From positions 558,001 to 622,000 of the forward strand of contig NW_020825326.1 in the NCBI RefSeq assembly GCF_003286085.1: a stretch of 64,000 nucleotides of DNA, in the 5' to 3' direction. A program made the position numbers and the translations under genes. The DNA is from Drosophila persimilis (Eukaryota > Arthropoda > Insecta > Diptera > Drosophilidae). Each line of letters opens with the position of its first letter. Position 1 is the stretch's first letter. This document shows, one piece after another, positions 36,701 through 49,298 of the stretch. The notes beneath the pieces are model-generated. The model was not told the DNA's origin and searched no databases. It saw nothing but the letters and a program-made list of their open reading frames with translations.

Positions 36701-38514
36701 CTCGGTCGCAATGAAAAGTGATTCCGTTGAATAGAGGCGACGATGACCATAACAAGAAATCAGAGTCCGGGCCAAGACGGAGACAAAAAGATGGGTAGAT
36801 GGAGCGAACGGCCAGTTTCTGTGTGTGAAGCAGACATTAAAATAAAATCAAGTTAACACAAAGAAAAATTAAGAAAGAAATAATTGTTAAAAGGCGGAGA
36901 AGTCCAAAAAGAAAGACAGAATAGAAAAAATCAGAGAAGCGACAGCAACAAATTCAAATGCAACTCGGTCTTGGAGTTGAACCCCGATTCCACTTCCGAT
37001 TTCAAGTTGGAGTCCACGACCAAGTCGGAAGCGGTACGGCGTGTGCCTTTTCTTCAAAGTGAAATTTCTTCAAATACCACTAAATCTACAATGGGCTGAG
37101 ACACATCAAAAGCAAGCAATTTTGCTTGCATCAACCAGAAAGAGTGCGTTTCGCTTATCTGACAATAACGAAGTCCGTATGCCCTCTAAGAGGGCCTAGC
37201 GGGTGGTAACATGCTACGAATTCTTTGATATTTCACTGTTTCTTTGTACATACATATATGTATTTAACTGATAGAATCGGGAATTTTGATAGCAGATCAG
37301 CTAAAAGTTATACCTACTCAGCCTTGTGCTCTACTTCAATGGTCCGCTTTGGTTATCTAAAATTCGATATGGGCTTATCCATGGTACACACCAAATCTAA
37401 AATTAAATTGAGGAAGCCCTAGATATGCCCTAGATTCTTAGTTGATTATAATAAAATAATTATTGTAATTTAAGTTACCATATGATTCAATAATTTAATG
37501 GATTTAATGGTTCCATGTTGATCGCTTGTCTACTTGCAGTAATAAGTAATAAGTAATGTAGTAGTAAGCATTCAAAGGTGTGGTTCTTGACGGTTCACTC
37601 GTTACAAATTTGACTCTTTGGGGAGCATTAACTATCAAACTCCTGACATGTGGAAGACCTACCGAGTCCCTTAACAAGTTGTGCCAAGAATTCCGTGGAT
37701 CACCGAATAGGCGTGAGGGTAAAAAATAAAGACTGAAAGCTGAAAACTGAAGCCAAACAAAAAGAAGGTCCAACGGCGGGGACACACACTTACTACAGTG
37801 GACAGCGGAGAATGGACAGGGGATGGACAGCAGACAGTCGCAATGAAAAGTGCGTAGATCATTACTTCTATTTCCACGCTTCTCCGCTTCTTTTGGTCTT
37901 TTTTGGGGGCAAAGAGGTATGCCTGCCACATGGAAGGAGAGCTTACTGTACCTTAGGGCACAATTTATTTTGCGTTTAAATACCGCAATGGTGAAATTAA
38001 TTTCGTTTTCATTGGCCAGAGAAATCTTTTTTGTGGTTTTTGTACGGTAGCTTGAATGGTAGATGGGTAAAAGTGACAGACCCTCTGTCATCTACCAAAA
38101 TTTGAAGAAGCTTTTGCATGGAATATTGATTGCGGCTTCTATCGGGTTTTGCATCAATCGATCTAGTGATTATGCTGGAATATCGAACACATCGACATAA
38201 CCTTCTACCTAGGATACTAAGCCCGAATCGGAAACTTCTCAGGAATTTAGTGATGTAGTTGCATCGAATTACTAGCGGAGCATGAACCGCAGAAAGATTC
38301 TGCAGGAAGTCATGAAGGAGAACGCCAAAAACCCATGTTGGTAAATTAGAGGAGAGGGCTTCGCTATGGAGGGCGTCCTGATAATCCTCCTTGCTCACAA
38401 GATCATGGAAGTAGAAAGGGTTTATCTGTCTAGATTGAACAGACTAGGTCATATCAAGCCTATAATACATATGTATATACATATGTGCATATATCTACCA
38501 TTTAATTCTTTTTT
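33743..38514. other. Gene-free 4.8-kb stretch
   Basis: No domain-bearing frame and no TE terminus recognised. Frames at 34429-35326 (plus) and 37504-38398 (minus, up to 195 codons) overlap others and show no family signature. A hairpin GCCCTCTAAGAGGGC lies at about 37180. It may be regulatory or an intron of a gene lying outside the window, but nothing in the sequence proves it. Confidence 0.45.
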
Positions 38515-38800
38515 TACACCCGGTTCTCGAAGAGTTTAGGGATATATTGGTTTTTCGATGTGTGTAACACCCAGAAGGAAGCGTTTCCGAGCAACGAAGT
38601 TTGGTGTGCAGACTTTTTCGATATCACACTAAATCAAGCTTTCAACATTTTGCCAAGTCTCCCACCGCCCCCACAAAGATCGAAAATCCCCGGTATCCAT
38701 AATTTCAAAGATACAAGAAAACCGCATTAGCCGACTCATAGAGAATGCCGAATCTGATTTAGATCTGATCATTATTAAAGCCAGAATGAACAAATAAATT
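38515..38800 (+). mobile_element. Old DINE-1-type fragment
   Basis: TACACCCGGTTCTCGAAGAG, GTGTGTAACACCCAGAAGG and CACCGCCCCCACAAAGATCG follow the family order but with many changes. The GTCY tract and 3' hairpin are missing. Confidence 0.7.
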
Positions 38801-40092
38801 TCTCTCACACTCTTGCTCGTGCAGCATTCGGAATTATCTATTTTGAACTTGCAATGATAAAATTGCAAAGATCAGTTATACTGTTCAATAAGAATCTTTC
38901 TCTGAGATATTTCAAAGAGGTTAATTTCCCTAGAATCTTATCTGATCTAAGTACTGTTTTCGTACAATGAATTTAGAGAAAATATTTGCATACGCCTTAC
39001 AGACTTCGTTGAAAATCACCTCCAAAACCACCTACCAAGGAAGCTGTTCTTCCCTTAAGAGATTTCCTCTCCAATATCGTTTAACGAAATGATCCTCAAC
39101 GATCTAGTTTTCTGTAAAGAAAATCCAGCCCAGTGCTCCCATTCCAGCATTTTTCAAACTAGATCGCCTAGAAAACAAATCTCCTCTTAGTTTCGCACTT
39201 GGGCGGCTTCTCACATGGGTTCCACTTGGCTCACTTGAACTCAATGGAGTTGGAGAGTCATCGTCATAGACGATTGCGGATCGCCATCGTCGGTGATCCC
39301 AATCCAGATTGGTTTGCACTCGAAATTAGTCGAGAATTGGCAAATAGAAAACTGAGAAAGAGAGACATCAACCGCGGCCGCCCTCATTCGATATTAGCTG
39401 ACTAAACATGGCCAAAAAAGAAAGAACCAGCGGGGCAAACAAAGAGTTATCGAAGAAAAATCGCAGACAAATTTGGGTTTCAAATCAAAATCAAATGAAA
39501 AGGTTATAAGTGCCGTTACACAGCAAAAACACAGAGTTGGGGACACGGAGACGGGGATGCCGTCGTCTCCGTAGACAAAAAGTCATAAAAACCAGAAATT
39601 ATGCCAAATACAATGAGAGACTTAGAGGCTGTGGTAGTGACAGAGAGACCAAGAATATCACCTCAAGCCGCATTTAATTTTGTAGGCCTGGTGCGACTAA
39701 GATGGTTATACCGCTAGCAGAAGAGTTTGGTGCATGCAACATGCCTCGCTACACTGGCAGAAATACCCCGGCCAGAGTCGAGACGTGGTACCAGTCAAAG
39801 TCTCTCCCCTTCTGGGTGCTTCTCTCAGTGTCCTATAGTCCGCATTCACACGCCAACCGACGAGGCAGGGAAAGGCGAATCGATGCCGCTGATGACGAAG
39901 TGCCAGTCAGAGTCAGATTCAGTGGAGCTTTAGTCTCAGCTATAGCTTTAGCTCTACCTCTAACTCTGTCTTCGGTTCTAAAGAGATTCGGCAGAGACTC
40001 TGGCCTGAGATTATGCTAATAAGATGGGGCTGCCGTCGATGCCTCGAGTTTGTCGTAGCAACCGAAGTCTTGGCTGAAGACGCAGCCGCTGC

Positions 40093-40124
<32 letters not shown>

Positions 40125-42210
40125 ACACACAAACAGAGAATAGAACAGAAAGAATAGAACGACAGAAACAACAAAAAGGAAAGGCTGGATGAGGATACCG
40201 ACGTTTCGAACACTCTTAGAAATTTACTGAGAATAACTAGGTGGATTATAAGTTAAGATTGTTAGCACACTGAAAATATGCAACTTAGGATGAAAGCACG
40301 CAAACAGGCAGGCGGTTCCTTACAATTTGTTCGAAGTGGAATTAAGGAACAAGATTTTATAGGTAAAGGCAAAGACAGTTCATCCTATTAATTTAATCAA
40401 ATTATATAAATCATTCTGAAAGAGTAGATCATTTAATTGTAGAAACATTTTTGCTGGCGTGAAATTGAGAAAAAGGGCTCTTAAATTGATATTGAAAATT
40501 TTTGGAGTCTAAAATGTATGTTATCATACCCTTGCAGACGGTACTATGTCTGCAACGGTATGGTAATATGAAAAATAGCAGCAACAACTGCGACAGCTGG
40601 CAGAGCAGCAACGGAACGTCAGCGACAAGAAAACAGTAAAAGCCAAAGTTGAAGCTGAGTCTGAGTCTGTGGCTGAAGTAAGAGCTGAGGCCGAAGCTGC
40701 ATTCTAGGTCAGTGACTACTAGAACCAACCAGCCAAGTTGATGCTGCTACTCATATTGCTGTTCATGTTGGTATTGGCCAAACTTCTCATTCAGTTATCA
40801 GTTGAAGGTTGGAACTGGCAAAACCCTGGTCCAGACCAGACCCAAGTGTGTGTTGGGAGCTCGAGTTCAAGACCGAGACCGAGAAAGAGAGGATGAGGAC
40901 GGAAATCGGTCAATTATTGCCTGGTCAACTATCAGCAAAGAAGTTGTGTGACATATTATGCTTTTGGCCTGATTGGAATTCCAAATGGAATGGCAAGACT
41001 GCTAACCAGTGCCGTGGATGTAATGGCTAAGCCAGGCCAAATGGTAATGAGACTTGACAACAGAGCTCTCTCTGTTGTTCTCAACTTTTCCTGAGGTGAG
41101 ACCTTATGGTACGGTGGTCTGGCCTACTAACTAAGGATATGCAAAAGCCAATATAATGATACATGGATATATTGTGATCGAGGCTAAAGGAGTACATATA
41201 TACATATGAGCGAATATTTGTATATATAAAAATCTGCACACATATGTAGATAAGGATAGTAATATATACATGTTGAGTGTTGAATCTATCAAAAGTTTAA
41301 AACAATTTCCCAACATTAGCTTGTTCATCTTAATTCCGATCTCTGATTGATTAACCTTAATGAACGTTCTGTATCAGTAGCGCATTCTTTGAGTTGGCCA
41401 ATTGATTTTACAGATCCATAACCAGGAATAAACTTTGATCTTTCTATAAGTCTAATTTCTAAAAATTAAACAACAAATTAAAAATACCTAACAGTACATT
41501 TAGGTCAATGAAATGTCATGCATTAATTCACATATTGGAGAGTAGATTCTCTTCAGGTTCCTCTAATCTGTGTTTAGTTTCCCTTGATCGTTGTAGAGTA
41601 GTGGTACTCCTCTCTCGATTCTCTGATCTGGTCGGAACTCATTTTTACAGTTTTGCACGATGTTCTACTGTGGTCGCTGATTTTGCCTGACTAATAATAG
41701 TCACCATATTCTTAATGAATAAAATTACCAGGCACGAGTGATAATGATCGCGACCGAACTGAACCGTCTCGAGCAGTCCCATGTTGGTTAAGGCAAACTA
41801 TTTCAATGTGAAAAGCTGGCTGAACGTGGCGCGTTGAACGTTCTTATTGATTATGATTGATATCATACAAAACTATACGATCCGATACCGACCATCCAAG
41901 AGAACAGAACTTAATAGAACAGTGTGGAACTGGAACAGCAATAGAAGCGGAACATGATTGCCGAACAAAGTGCAACCAGCGCGCTTCTGTCTCTGTATTG
42001 CTCTATTTCTTCCTCTTTCTAGATTGGGAACAATCATTATTTATCCAACATGATTTACTATCACCATCGCCATCGCGTCACCAACCAGATTTTATTTGAC
42101 TCCTCTTCTGTATGCAAATTGATTAGCATTGTTTGGCCAGTCATTTTGCATAGAACTGTAGCTTTTCAGGCTGATGGACTTTCTTAATAGGTTTGTAACA
42201 CTTTTCTTTT
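38801..42210. other. Gene-free 3.4-kb stretch
   Basis: It contains a (GCGACGACA)n minisatellite at 40093-40128 and an imperfect hairpin at 40525-40562 (CATACCCTTGCAGAC / GTCTGCAACGGTATG), a motif common in Drosophila dispersed repeats. GA-rich Glu/Ala/Glu-like frames near 40640-40710 are simple sequence. No gene is called. Confidence 0.5.
40093..40128. repeat. GCGACGACA minisatellite
   Basis: AGCGACGAC is repeated about four times in tandem. It is low complexity, with no gene attached. Confidence 0.85.
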
Positions 42211-43335
42211 TATACCCGATACTCAAAATGAGTATTGGGGTATATTAGATTTGTGGTAAAAGTGGATGTGTGTAACGTCCAGAAGGAATCGTTTCCGACC
42301 CCATAAAGTATATATATTCTTGATCAGCATCAATAGCCGAGTCGATTGAGCCATGTCTGTCTGTCCGTCTGTCCGTCCGTCCGTCTGTCCGTCTGTCCGT
42401 CTGTCCGTCCCCTTCAGCGCCTTATGCTCAAAGACTATAAGAGCTAGAGCAACGATGTTTTGGATCCAGACTTCTGTGATATGTCACTGCTACAAAAATA
42501 TTTCAAAACTTTGCCCCGCCCACTTCCGCCCCCACAAAGAGCGTAAATCTGTGGCATCCACAATTTTAAAGATACGAGAAAACAAAAAACGCAGAATCGT
42601 AGAGAATGACCATATCTTTTAGACTGCAGAATCTGAATTGGATCGTATTACTATTATAGCCAGCATCAAGAAAACAATTTCATTTTTTCTCGCCCTGTCT
42701 CTCTCTAACACACAGGTAGCATAGGCGGCTTTGCTTAGAGTAAAACATTAGCGCCTAGATCTCAGAGACTATAAAAGCTAGAGCAACCAAATTTGGTATC
42801 CACACTCCTAATATATCAGACCGAGACGAGTTTGTTTCAAAATTTCGCCACACCCCCTTCCGCCCCCGCAAAGGATGCAAATCTGGGGATATTCACAAAT
42901 CTCAAAGACTATTAACGCTAGAGTAACCAAATTTGGAATCCGCACTTCTCTTAGATCTCACTATAAAACGTGTATCTCAAAATTTCGCCCCACCCCCTTC
43001 CGCCCACACAAAGGACGAAAATCTGTTGCATCCACAATATTGCAGATTCGAGAAAACTAAAAACGCAGAATCATAGATAACGACCATATCTATCAGATTG
43101 CTGAATCTGGATCAGATCAGATAATTTTTGTAGCCAAAAGGAACAAATCAATTTGCAGTGGCTACGCAGCGCCCGACGTCACGCTCAGACTGATTTTCTG
43201 TCTCTCTCGCACGCATTCTTTGTCGTGTCGTTTAATATTAGCGGCGTCTGCCGGAGGAGAGCCATACTGACTTAGTATCGGGTATAACTGTAGAGTTGCG
43301 GTGTCCGCAGCAACTCACAACGTTCCCCCTCGTTT
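42211..43335 (+). mobile_element. Full-length DINE-1-type element (1125 bp), three modules
   Basis: It runs from TATACCCGATACTCAAAATG to CACAACGTTCCCCCTCGTTT. The GTCY tract lies at about 42354-42412 and interior modules at about 42534, 42866 and 43010. AGTATCGGGTATAA lies at about 43274, followed by the hairpin GAGTTGCGGTGTCCGCAGCA at 43293. This is the best reference copy for the long form in this window. Confidence 0.94.
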
Positions 43336-43537
43336 TCTTATCGACGCACAAAAATTTTTAGACCAACCTTGTATAAATGTATCCGTATTGCACAGTAACA
43401 TGTGTGTCTATATAAATCTGTTTTTTAACCACGCTTAAACCCTTAAAACTCCACCACATAAAGGGTATACACGCACAGTATGAGAACAACTTTTCCTGTT
43501 GTTAGGCACCCACCATACATATGTATGTATGTATGTA

Positions 43538-43674
43538 CATTAGGGTTGCGCTTATATGTCAAATCGGGCTAGAACTTTACACTTTATTGTTTTATACCAA
43601 ATGATACATTTTAGACCCTGAGACCCTTGAAAATTATAAATTTATAAATTTTATAAACAGGCGCAACCCTAATG
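43538..43674. mobile_element. 137-bp MITE with perfect 14-bp inverted ends and TA flanks
   Basis: CATTAGGGTTGCGC (43538-43551) and its exact reverse complement (43661-43674) bound an AT-rich interior. TA lies on both sides (43536-43537 and 43675-43676), the duplication used by Tc1/mariner-type elements. The match extends symmetrically by AT/GT bases because the flank is a TATG microsatellite. No coding. It lies about 350 bp beyond the stop codon of the gamma-glutamyltranspeptidase gene. Confidence 0.8.
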
Positions 43675-44022
43675 TACATACACAACTAAATTTAACTTAT
43701 TAAGTCAGTTTGTCTTATTTCTATCGAATGACAAATATTCTAGGTGTTGCATACCCCTCTCGCTCTCTCTCTCGGTTCCTAAAAGCGAAGTTACAGGCGA
43801 ATTGTTGTATGTCCCTCTCTTCGTCGGAGTGCCCCGGTAACGAATATCCTTCTCCCCCTATCTCGAAAAAAGACTGGCTTTGTAAATTTAAACGTCAAAG
43901 GGCGACAACAGATTTTAATTGATCGCTGCATAGAAGATGTCTGTCCTTCTCGCAAGAATGACTTAGCTGCAACGATACACACAATTGTGATGGATAGACA
44001 TGGCTGCCACAGAAGCACCGGC

Positions 44023-46178
44023 TTAGGGCAGCGAGGGCTCCACAACGACGGCGCTGCCCACTCGACGGCGATCGCAGACGGGGTGGGGCTCGGAGTCCAT
44101 GAGGCCGATGGCCGTCTGAGCGGAGTAGGCTTTGTCACCGTCCAAGTACCTAACTTCGTGACCGATGTGCTGGAGGTATGCGACCGTGTGCCGGGGCACG
44201 TCCGGCTCCACCTCGATGTACATGGGATCCAGCTGGTGGTGAAGGCGGCCGGCGTTGACTGCACGCTCGATTGGCTCATGGAGGACGAAGTAGCGGAGGA
44301 TGGTTTGGGCCACCGAGGTAGTGATCTTGGAGCCGCCGGCGCCGCCCACCAGCAGCTTCACATTGCCCTGGGAATCCAGTACGATGCTGGGGCAGGTGGA
44401 GGAGATGGGCCGCTTGCCGGGCTTTATGTATTTCGCCGGACTGGCAGGAATCCCGTAAATATTGATGCGGCCGGGCGTAGAGAAGTCGTCCATCTGGTCG
44501 TTGAGGATGAACCCCGTCTGGCGGGACCGTACCTTGGCGCCCAGATGGCTATTGATGGTGCTGGTCACGGAGATGGCATCCCCATTAGGGGCGAGCACCG
44601 AGATGTGGGCCGTGCCGTGGTCCGGGACGTTGGTGAAGTTGGCTCCGTAGTAGGACATATTCGTGAATGTGCGATCGTCTAGGATCAGCTCGCGTATCTG
44701 TGCCGCAAAGGAGGGATCGATGAGGTTCTCGTAGATTTTCTGAACCTCCGGCTCGTAATGGATGTCGCCCAGATTGGTGCGGTGTCCATAGGCGTGTTTA
44801 AAGGTCTCAACCAGCCGTTGCCAGTATTTCTCCGTGTTGCTTGTATACAGTGGCTCCATCACGTTCAGGATGAAGGTGAGCACGGCTCCACTGGTCGGCA
44901 GGGGTGAAGTATAGAGCTCAAATCCACCCGTGAATCGGGCATGCAGCGGCATTTCCCAGCGGACCCTGGAGAGAATCAGTAAGAATAGGCGGTATATTAA
45001 AAATATCAGAAATCTGAGATCTGGAAAGAATCTGGGAGATGGATAGTGGATCTGCGAAATGCGTCAGGGAGTAGGAGATTTAACAGGGACCTGGGAGATG
45101 GATTGGAATAGGGCGATCTGGAGTAATGATTATGGACCTAGGTGATCGATCAGATCTATCAAGAATTTTGGGAATAGATCAGAGAGATGACCAACGATGT
45201 GGGTGATGCATCCGATATATGATAGAGGATCATATATATCAGTAGTATCGATCGATTATCTAAGCGAATGGTCGTAGTCTAGAAAATCTATTATAGATCT
45301 ATGAGATTGATAGTATCCATGACCAATATATCAATCCTATAGATCCATAATAGATCTTCCAAACTGCGAGAAAAATAAAACATTTATTCAAATCAGGGAT
45401 CTAAAGAGACGTGCACTCACTCGTAGTTCTGCAGATCCTGCTCGGTGACGATGCCGCCCATCGACTGGATGTCTTTGACCAGCTTGGCTCCGACGCGGCC
45501 GCCCCGGTAGATGACTCCGGGACCCTCATGGGCGATTATTTCGAGTGACTCAGCCAGCATATGACGGTACATGATCTCGCCCTGCTTGTAGATAGTGTCT
45601 GTCTTCGGGTTGATGAAGATTTCTGCCATTGAAGGCTCGCTGCGGATACGCTCCTCCTCCCGCTCTAGCACGCCGGCCAAGTAGCGCGACACCTTGATGC
45701 CGCTCCGGCAGATATCAATGGTGGGCTGGAAGAGCTGGTCCCAGGGTAGCTTTCCATACTTATCATGCAGCTTCCAGTAGCCGTAGATCTCGCTGGGCAC
45801 GGCACAGGAGAGCGCGCCGGTGATCTCCTTTTCCACGAACATATCCTGTGTAGCCGCCGCCGGGGCCGTCTCGCGCGCAATCAGTGTCTCAATGAAGCCC
45901 GTCTCCTTGGAGTAGATGGTGGCAACGAAGCCGCCGCCCACGCCCAGGCTGTGAGGCAGCATTACGCCCTCGCACAGCATCGTGGCAATAGCCGCGTCTG
46001 CTGCCGAGCCGCCGATGTCCAGGATGTTGCCGCCGACCTCGGCACAACCCACGCCGTTGGAGGCGACTGCGCCCATGCGGCGAGGCTCCTCGGTGCGTCC
46101 GCGTAGGCCGAACACCAAGCCTAGGATGACACCCACCGCGGCCACCAAAAGCACAATCCAGCAGACGGCGTATTTCAT
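44023..46178 (-). CDS. Ggt-1: Gamma-glutamyltranspeptidase (type II membrane protein)
   Basis: Coding exons are complement of 45421-46178 and 44023-44965 with a GT-AG intron between. The frame is intact at 566 residues, close to human GGT1 (569). Start: ATG at 46176-46178, directly after a pyrimidine-rich TTCCTCCTGGCAG acceptor, so a non-coding first exon upstream is likely. The earlier open frame has no ATG. Residues 3-25 form the N-terminal signal anchor (CWIVLLVAAVGVILGLVFGL). GGSAADAA, RETAP (Arg102, substrate carboxylate), the autoprocessing nucleophile Thr371 in DHGTAHISV, NDQMDDF (about 408), SSTCPS (441-442, oxyanion) and GGAGGSKIT (460-468) are all present. The enzyme works outside the cell, cleaving glutathione and its conjugates or transferring the glutamyl group. 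The symbol follows the D. melanogaster gene CG6461 and is the least sure part, since a second fly paralogue exists. Confidence 0.95.
44985..45370. repeat. GATC/AGAT-rich degenerate repeat filling the Ggt intron
   Basis: The 455-bp intron (44966-45420) is packed with GATCT, GAGAT and ATCGAT words. CTGGGAGATGGAT occurs at 45032 and 45091, and GATCGATCAGATCTATC at about 45140. There are no TE termini. It looks like an old, scrambled short-unit repeat. The 3' acceptor TTCTCTCCAG is intact. Confidence 0.6.
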
Positions 46179-47258
46179 GCAGAAGCTGCCAGGAGGAAGA
46201 TGGCATTGAGAAGTACGGTTATTGGTGCAGCAGACGAAACGACGGGGGCTTGAACTGGGGTATAGTGCCACTTGCCATCTCTTTACTCTGTCCCTCCCTA
46301 CCGCTCACCCATACCCGACTAATATGTCACCGAACGCGTCAACCAGCTCCAAATATCGCATTGCAGTCAGCTTTTATCATTGACTCTGAACTGATTGGGT
46401 GCTGCGATCCAGCATACATACATATGTTATGTACATAGCTTTGGGTCTCTGCTTCGAATGTTTCGCCTAATATTTGGATATCTTTGACTGAACTATTGAG
46501 GGTAACCAGCTTGTCCGACATCTATAAATCACAGACAAATTTCCATGAACCTAAACTTTATAACCAATCTTACAGTCAGCAACAATTTGAGCTCCGGCTG
46601 ACGCCAATATTACTTCGCAGTTAATTCAAGAACTGCGAACTCCGTGCTGATCTCCCGTGGAATTAGGACATACATATGTATGTATCTAGAAATGAAGCAG
46701 GTGATGAAATAACAGCGAAGCTAGTGGTAGAAACAGAATAGGAACAGAATGTGCCATAAGAATGAAAACCACATTGGAGCACATATGAATAGGATATAGT
46801 AGAATATGGAAATTATGACGTTGGCCTGAAAAAGCACTAAGTCATGCTAGATTACTCATAGAGAAATATCATGTGTAAAATTTCAAAAAACACGTCAAAA
46901 ACACAGCAGAATGCCGCAGGATACAAATTGGTCTTTTGACAAGACACTGGGGGAGGAGTTCTGGGGTCGGCAGAGGCTATATCAGGTAGCATTGCACTTA
47001 CCTATTTCTAACAAGAATACAACTTTTCAGAGGACAATAACTGTCAATCCAAAGAAGCAATTCATCAAAGCTGTAAAATTAAACCCTTACCTTGTTTTTC
47101 CTTGCCATAATATGGAACTAATCTTTAGTTATACTACTGTATACCATTATTATCTCTCGTTTGAGGTTTTTCAAATGCAAGAGCTTGTTCTAAGATAAAA
47201 TACATTAGGATTTGAATGACGTTTCTTTAACCTTCAGTTCCCTCTGTGACTGCCTTTT
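46179..47258. other. Upstream flank of Ggt
   Basis: It probably contains a non-coding 5' exon of the minus-strand Ggt gene, since CCTCCTGGCAG at 46186-46196 reads as an acceptor. No donor could be chosen with confidence. TATG runs lie at about 46414 and 46674. No other gene is recognised. Confidence 0.4.
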
Positions 47259-48343
47259 TATACCCGATACTCAAAATGAGTATTGGGGTATATTAGATTT
47301 GTGGTAAAAGTGGATGTGTGTAACGTCCAGAAGGAATCGTTTCCGACCCCATAAAGTATATATATTCTTGATCAGCATCAATAGCCGAGTCAATCGACTG
47401 TCCCTGTCCGTCCGTCCGTCTGTCCGTCCGTCCGTCCGTCTGTCTGTCTGTCCGTCCCCTTCAGCGCCTAGTGCTCAAAGACTATAAGAGCTAGAGGAAC
47501 GACATTTCAAATCCGGACTTCTGTGATATGTCACTGTTACCAGAATTTTTCAAAACGTTGCTTCGCCCACTTCCGCCCCGCCAAAGGGCGAAAATCTGTG
47601 GCATCCACAATTTCAAAGATACGAGAAAACTAAACGCAGAATAGTAGAGGATGACAATATCTTCTAGAGTGCAAAATCTAAGCCAGATCGTATAATTATT
47701 ATAGCCAAAATCAAGAAAGCAATTTCATTCTTTCTCGCTCTGTCTCTCTCTAACACACAGGTTTCATGGTCGGTTTTGCCAATTGCAAAATATGAGTTCA
47801 AGGATCTCAGAACCTATAAGAGCCAGAGCAACCAAATTTTTGACCGTTTTGTGTCAAAATTTCGCCACACCCCATTCCGCCCCCGCAAAGGACGAAAATC
47901 TGGGGCATCCACAAATCTCTGAGACTATTTACGCTACAGTAACCAAATTTGGTATCCGCACTCCTGTTAGATCTCACTATAAAACGTATATCTCAAAATT
48001 TCGCCCCACCCCTTTCCGCCCCACAAAGGACGAAAATCTGTTGCGTCCACAATATTGCAGATTCGAAAAAACTAAAAATCAGCAGAATCATAGAGAATGA
48101 CCATATCTATGAATCTGGATCAGTTCGGATAGTTTGTACAGCCAAAAGCAACAAATCTATTTGCAGTGGCTACGCAGCGCCCGACGTCACGCTCAGACTG
48201 ATTTTCTGTCTCTCTCGCACGCATTCTTTGTCGTGTCGTTTGATATTAGCGGCCCCTGCCGGAGGAGAGACATACTGACTAAGTATCGGGTATAAATGTA
48301 GAGTTGCGGTGTCCGCAGCAACTCACAACGTTCCCCCTCGTTT
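47259..48343 (+). mobile_element. DINE-1-type element (1085 bp), three modules
   Basis: It runs from TATACCCGATACTCAAAATG to CACAACGTTCCCCCTCGTTT. The GTCY tract lies at about 47400-47456, modules at about 47580, 47884 and 48023, and the hairpin at 48300. It is followed after 55 bp by another forward copy. Confidence 0.93.
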
Positions 48344-48398
48344 TATTTATGCAGGCTCACTGTTAAACCGTTCAAATGACCAATTAAAATTCTGTTAT

Positions 48399-49298
48399 TA
48401 TACCCGATACTCAAAATGAGTATTGGGGTATATTAGATTTGTGGTAAAAGTGAATGTGTGTAACGTGCAGAAGGAATCGTTTCCGACCCCATAAAGTATA
48501 TGTATATATTCTTGATCAGCATCAATAGCCGAGTCGATTGAGCCCTGTCTGTCTGTTCGTCTGTCCGTCCGTCCGGCTTTCCGTCCGTCCGTCCCTATCA
48601 GAGCCTAGTGCTCAAAGACTGTACATGTTAGAGCAACGACGTTTTATATCCGGACCTCTGTGATATGTCACTGTTACAGGTATGTTTCAAAACTTTGCCC
48701 CGCCTACTTCCGCCCCTACAAAAGGCGAAAATCTGTGGCATCCACTATATATCCACTCGTAGAGAATGACTATATGTTCTAGAGTGTAAAATCTGAACCA
48801 GATCGTATAATTATTATAGCCAGAATCAAGAAAACAATTTCATTCTTTCTCTCTCGGTTTTGCCAATTGCAAAATATGAGCTCAAGGATCTCAGAACCAA
48901 TAAGAGCCAGAGCAACCAAATTTGACCTTGACCGTTTTGTGTCAAAATTTCGCCACACCCCCTTCCGCCCCCAGAAAGGACGAAAATCTGTTGCATCCGC
49001 AATATTGCAGATTCGAGAAAACTAAAAACGCACAATCATAACATGACCATATCTATCCAGCTGCTGAATCTGGATCAGATCGGATAATTTGTATAGCCAA
49101 AAGCAACAAATCAATTTGCAGTGGCTACGCAGCGCCCGACGTCACGCTCAGACTGATTTTCTGTCTCTCTCGCACGCATTCTTTGTCGTGTCTTTTAATA
49201 TTAGCGGCGTCTGCCGGAGGAGAGCCATACTGACTAAGTATCGGGTATAAATGTAGAGTTTCGGTGTCCGCAGCAACTCACAACGTTCCCCCTCGTTT
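48399..49298 (+). mobile_element. DINE-1-type element (900 bp), two modules, tandem neighbour
   Basis: It runs from TATACCCGATACTCAAAATG to CACAACGTTCCCCCTCGTTT. The GTCY tract lies at about 48547-48595 and modules at about 48715 and 48972. It is in the same orientation as the copy ending at 48343. Confidence 0.93.

Noticed and set aside
37504-38398. Minus-strand ORFs of 195 and 129 codons
   Set aside because: No recognisable family and mixed composition. The frames overlap antisense frames over the same bases.
42354-42412. GTCC/GTCT tracts as independent microsatellites
   Set aside because: They occupy the same place in every DINE-1-type copy and are part of that element.
45889-46206. Long ORFs antisense or frame-shifted to Ggt and the RBM19-like gene
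   Set aside because: Shadow frames of the real coding exons caused by GC-rich third positions.
46179-46271. Upstream extension of the Ggt frame starting from a GTG at 46271
   Set aside because: There is no ATG, and a splice acceptor (CCTCCTGGCAG) separates it from the true start. It is likely intron or 5' leader.
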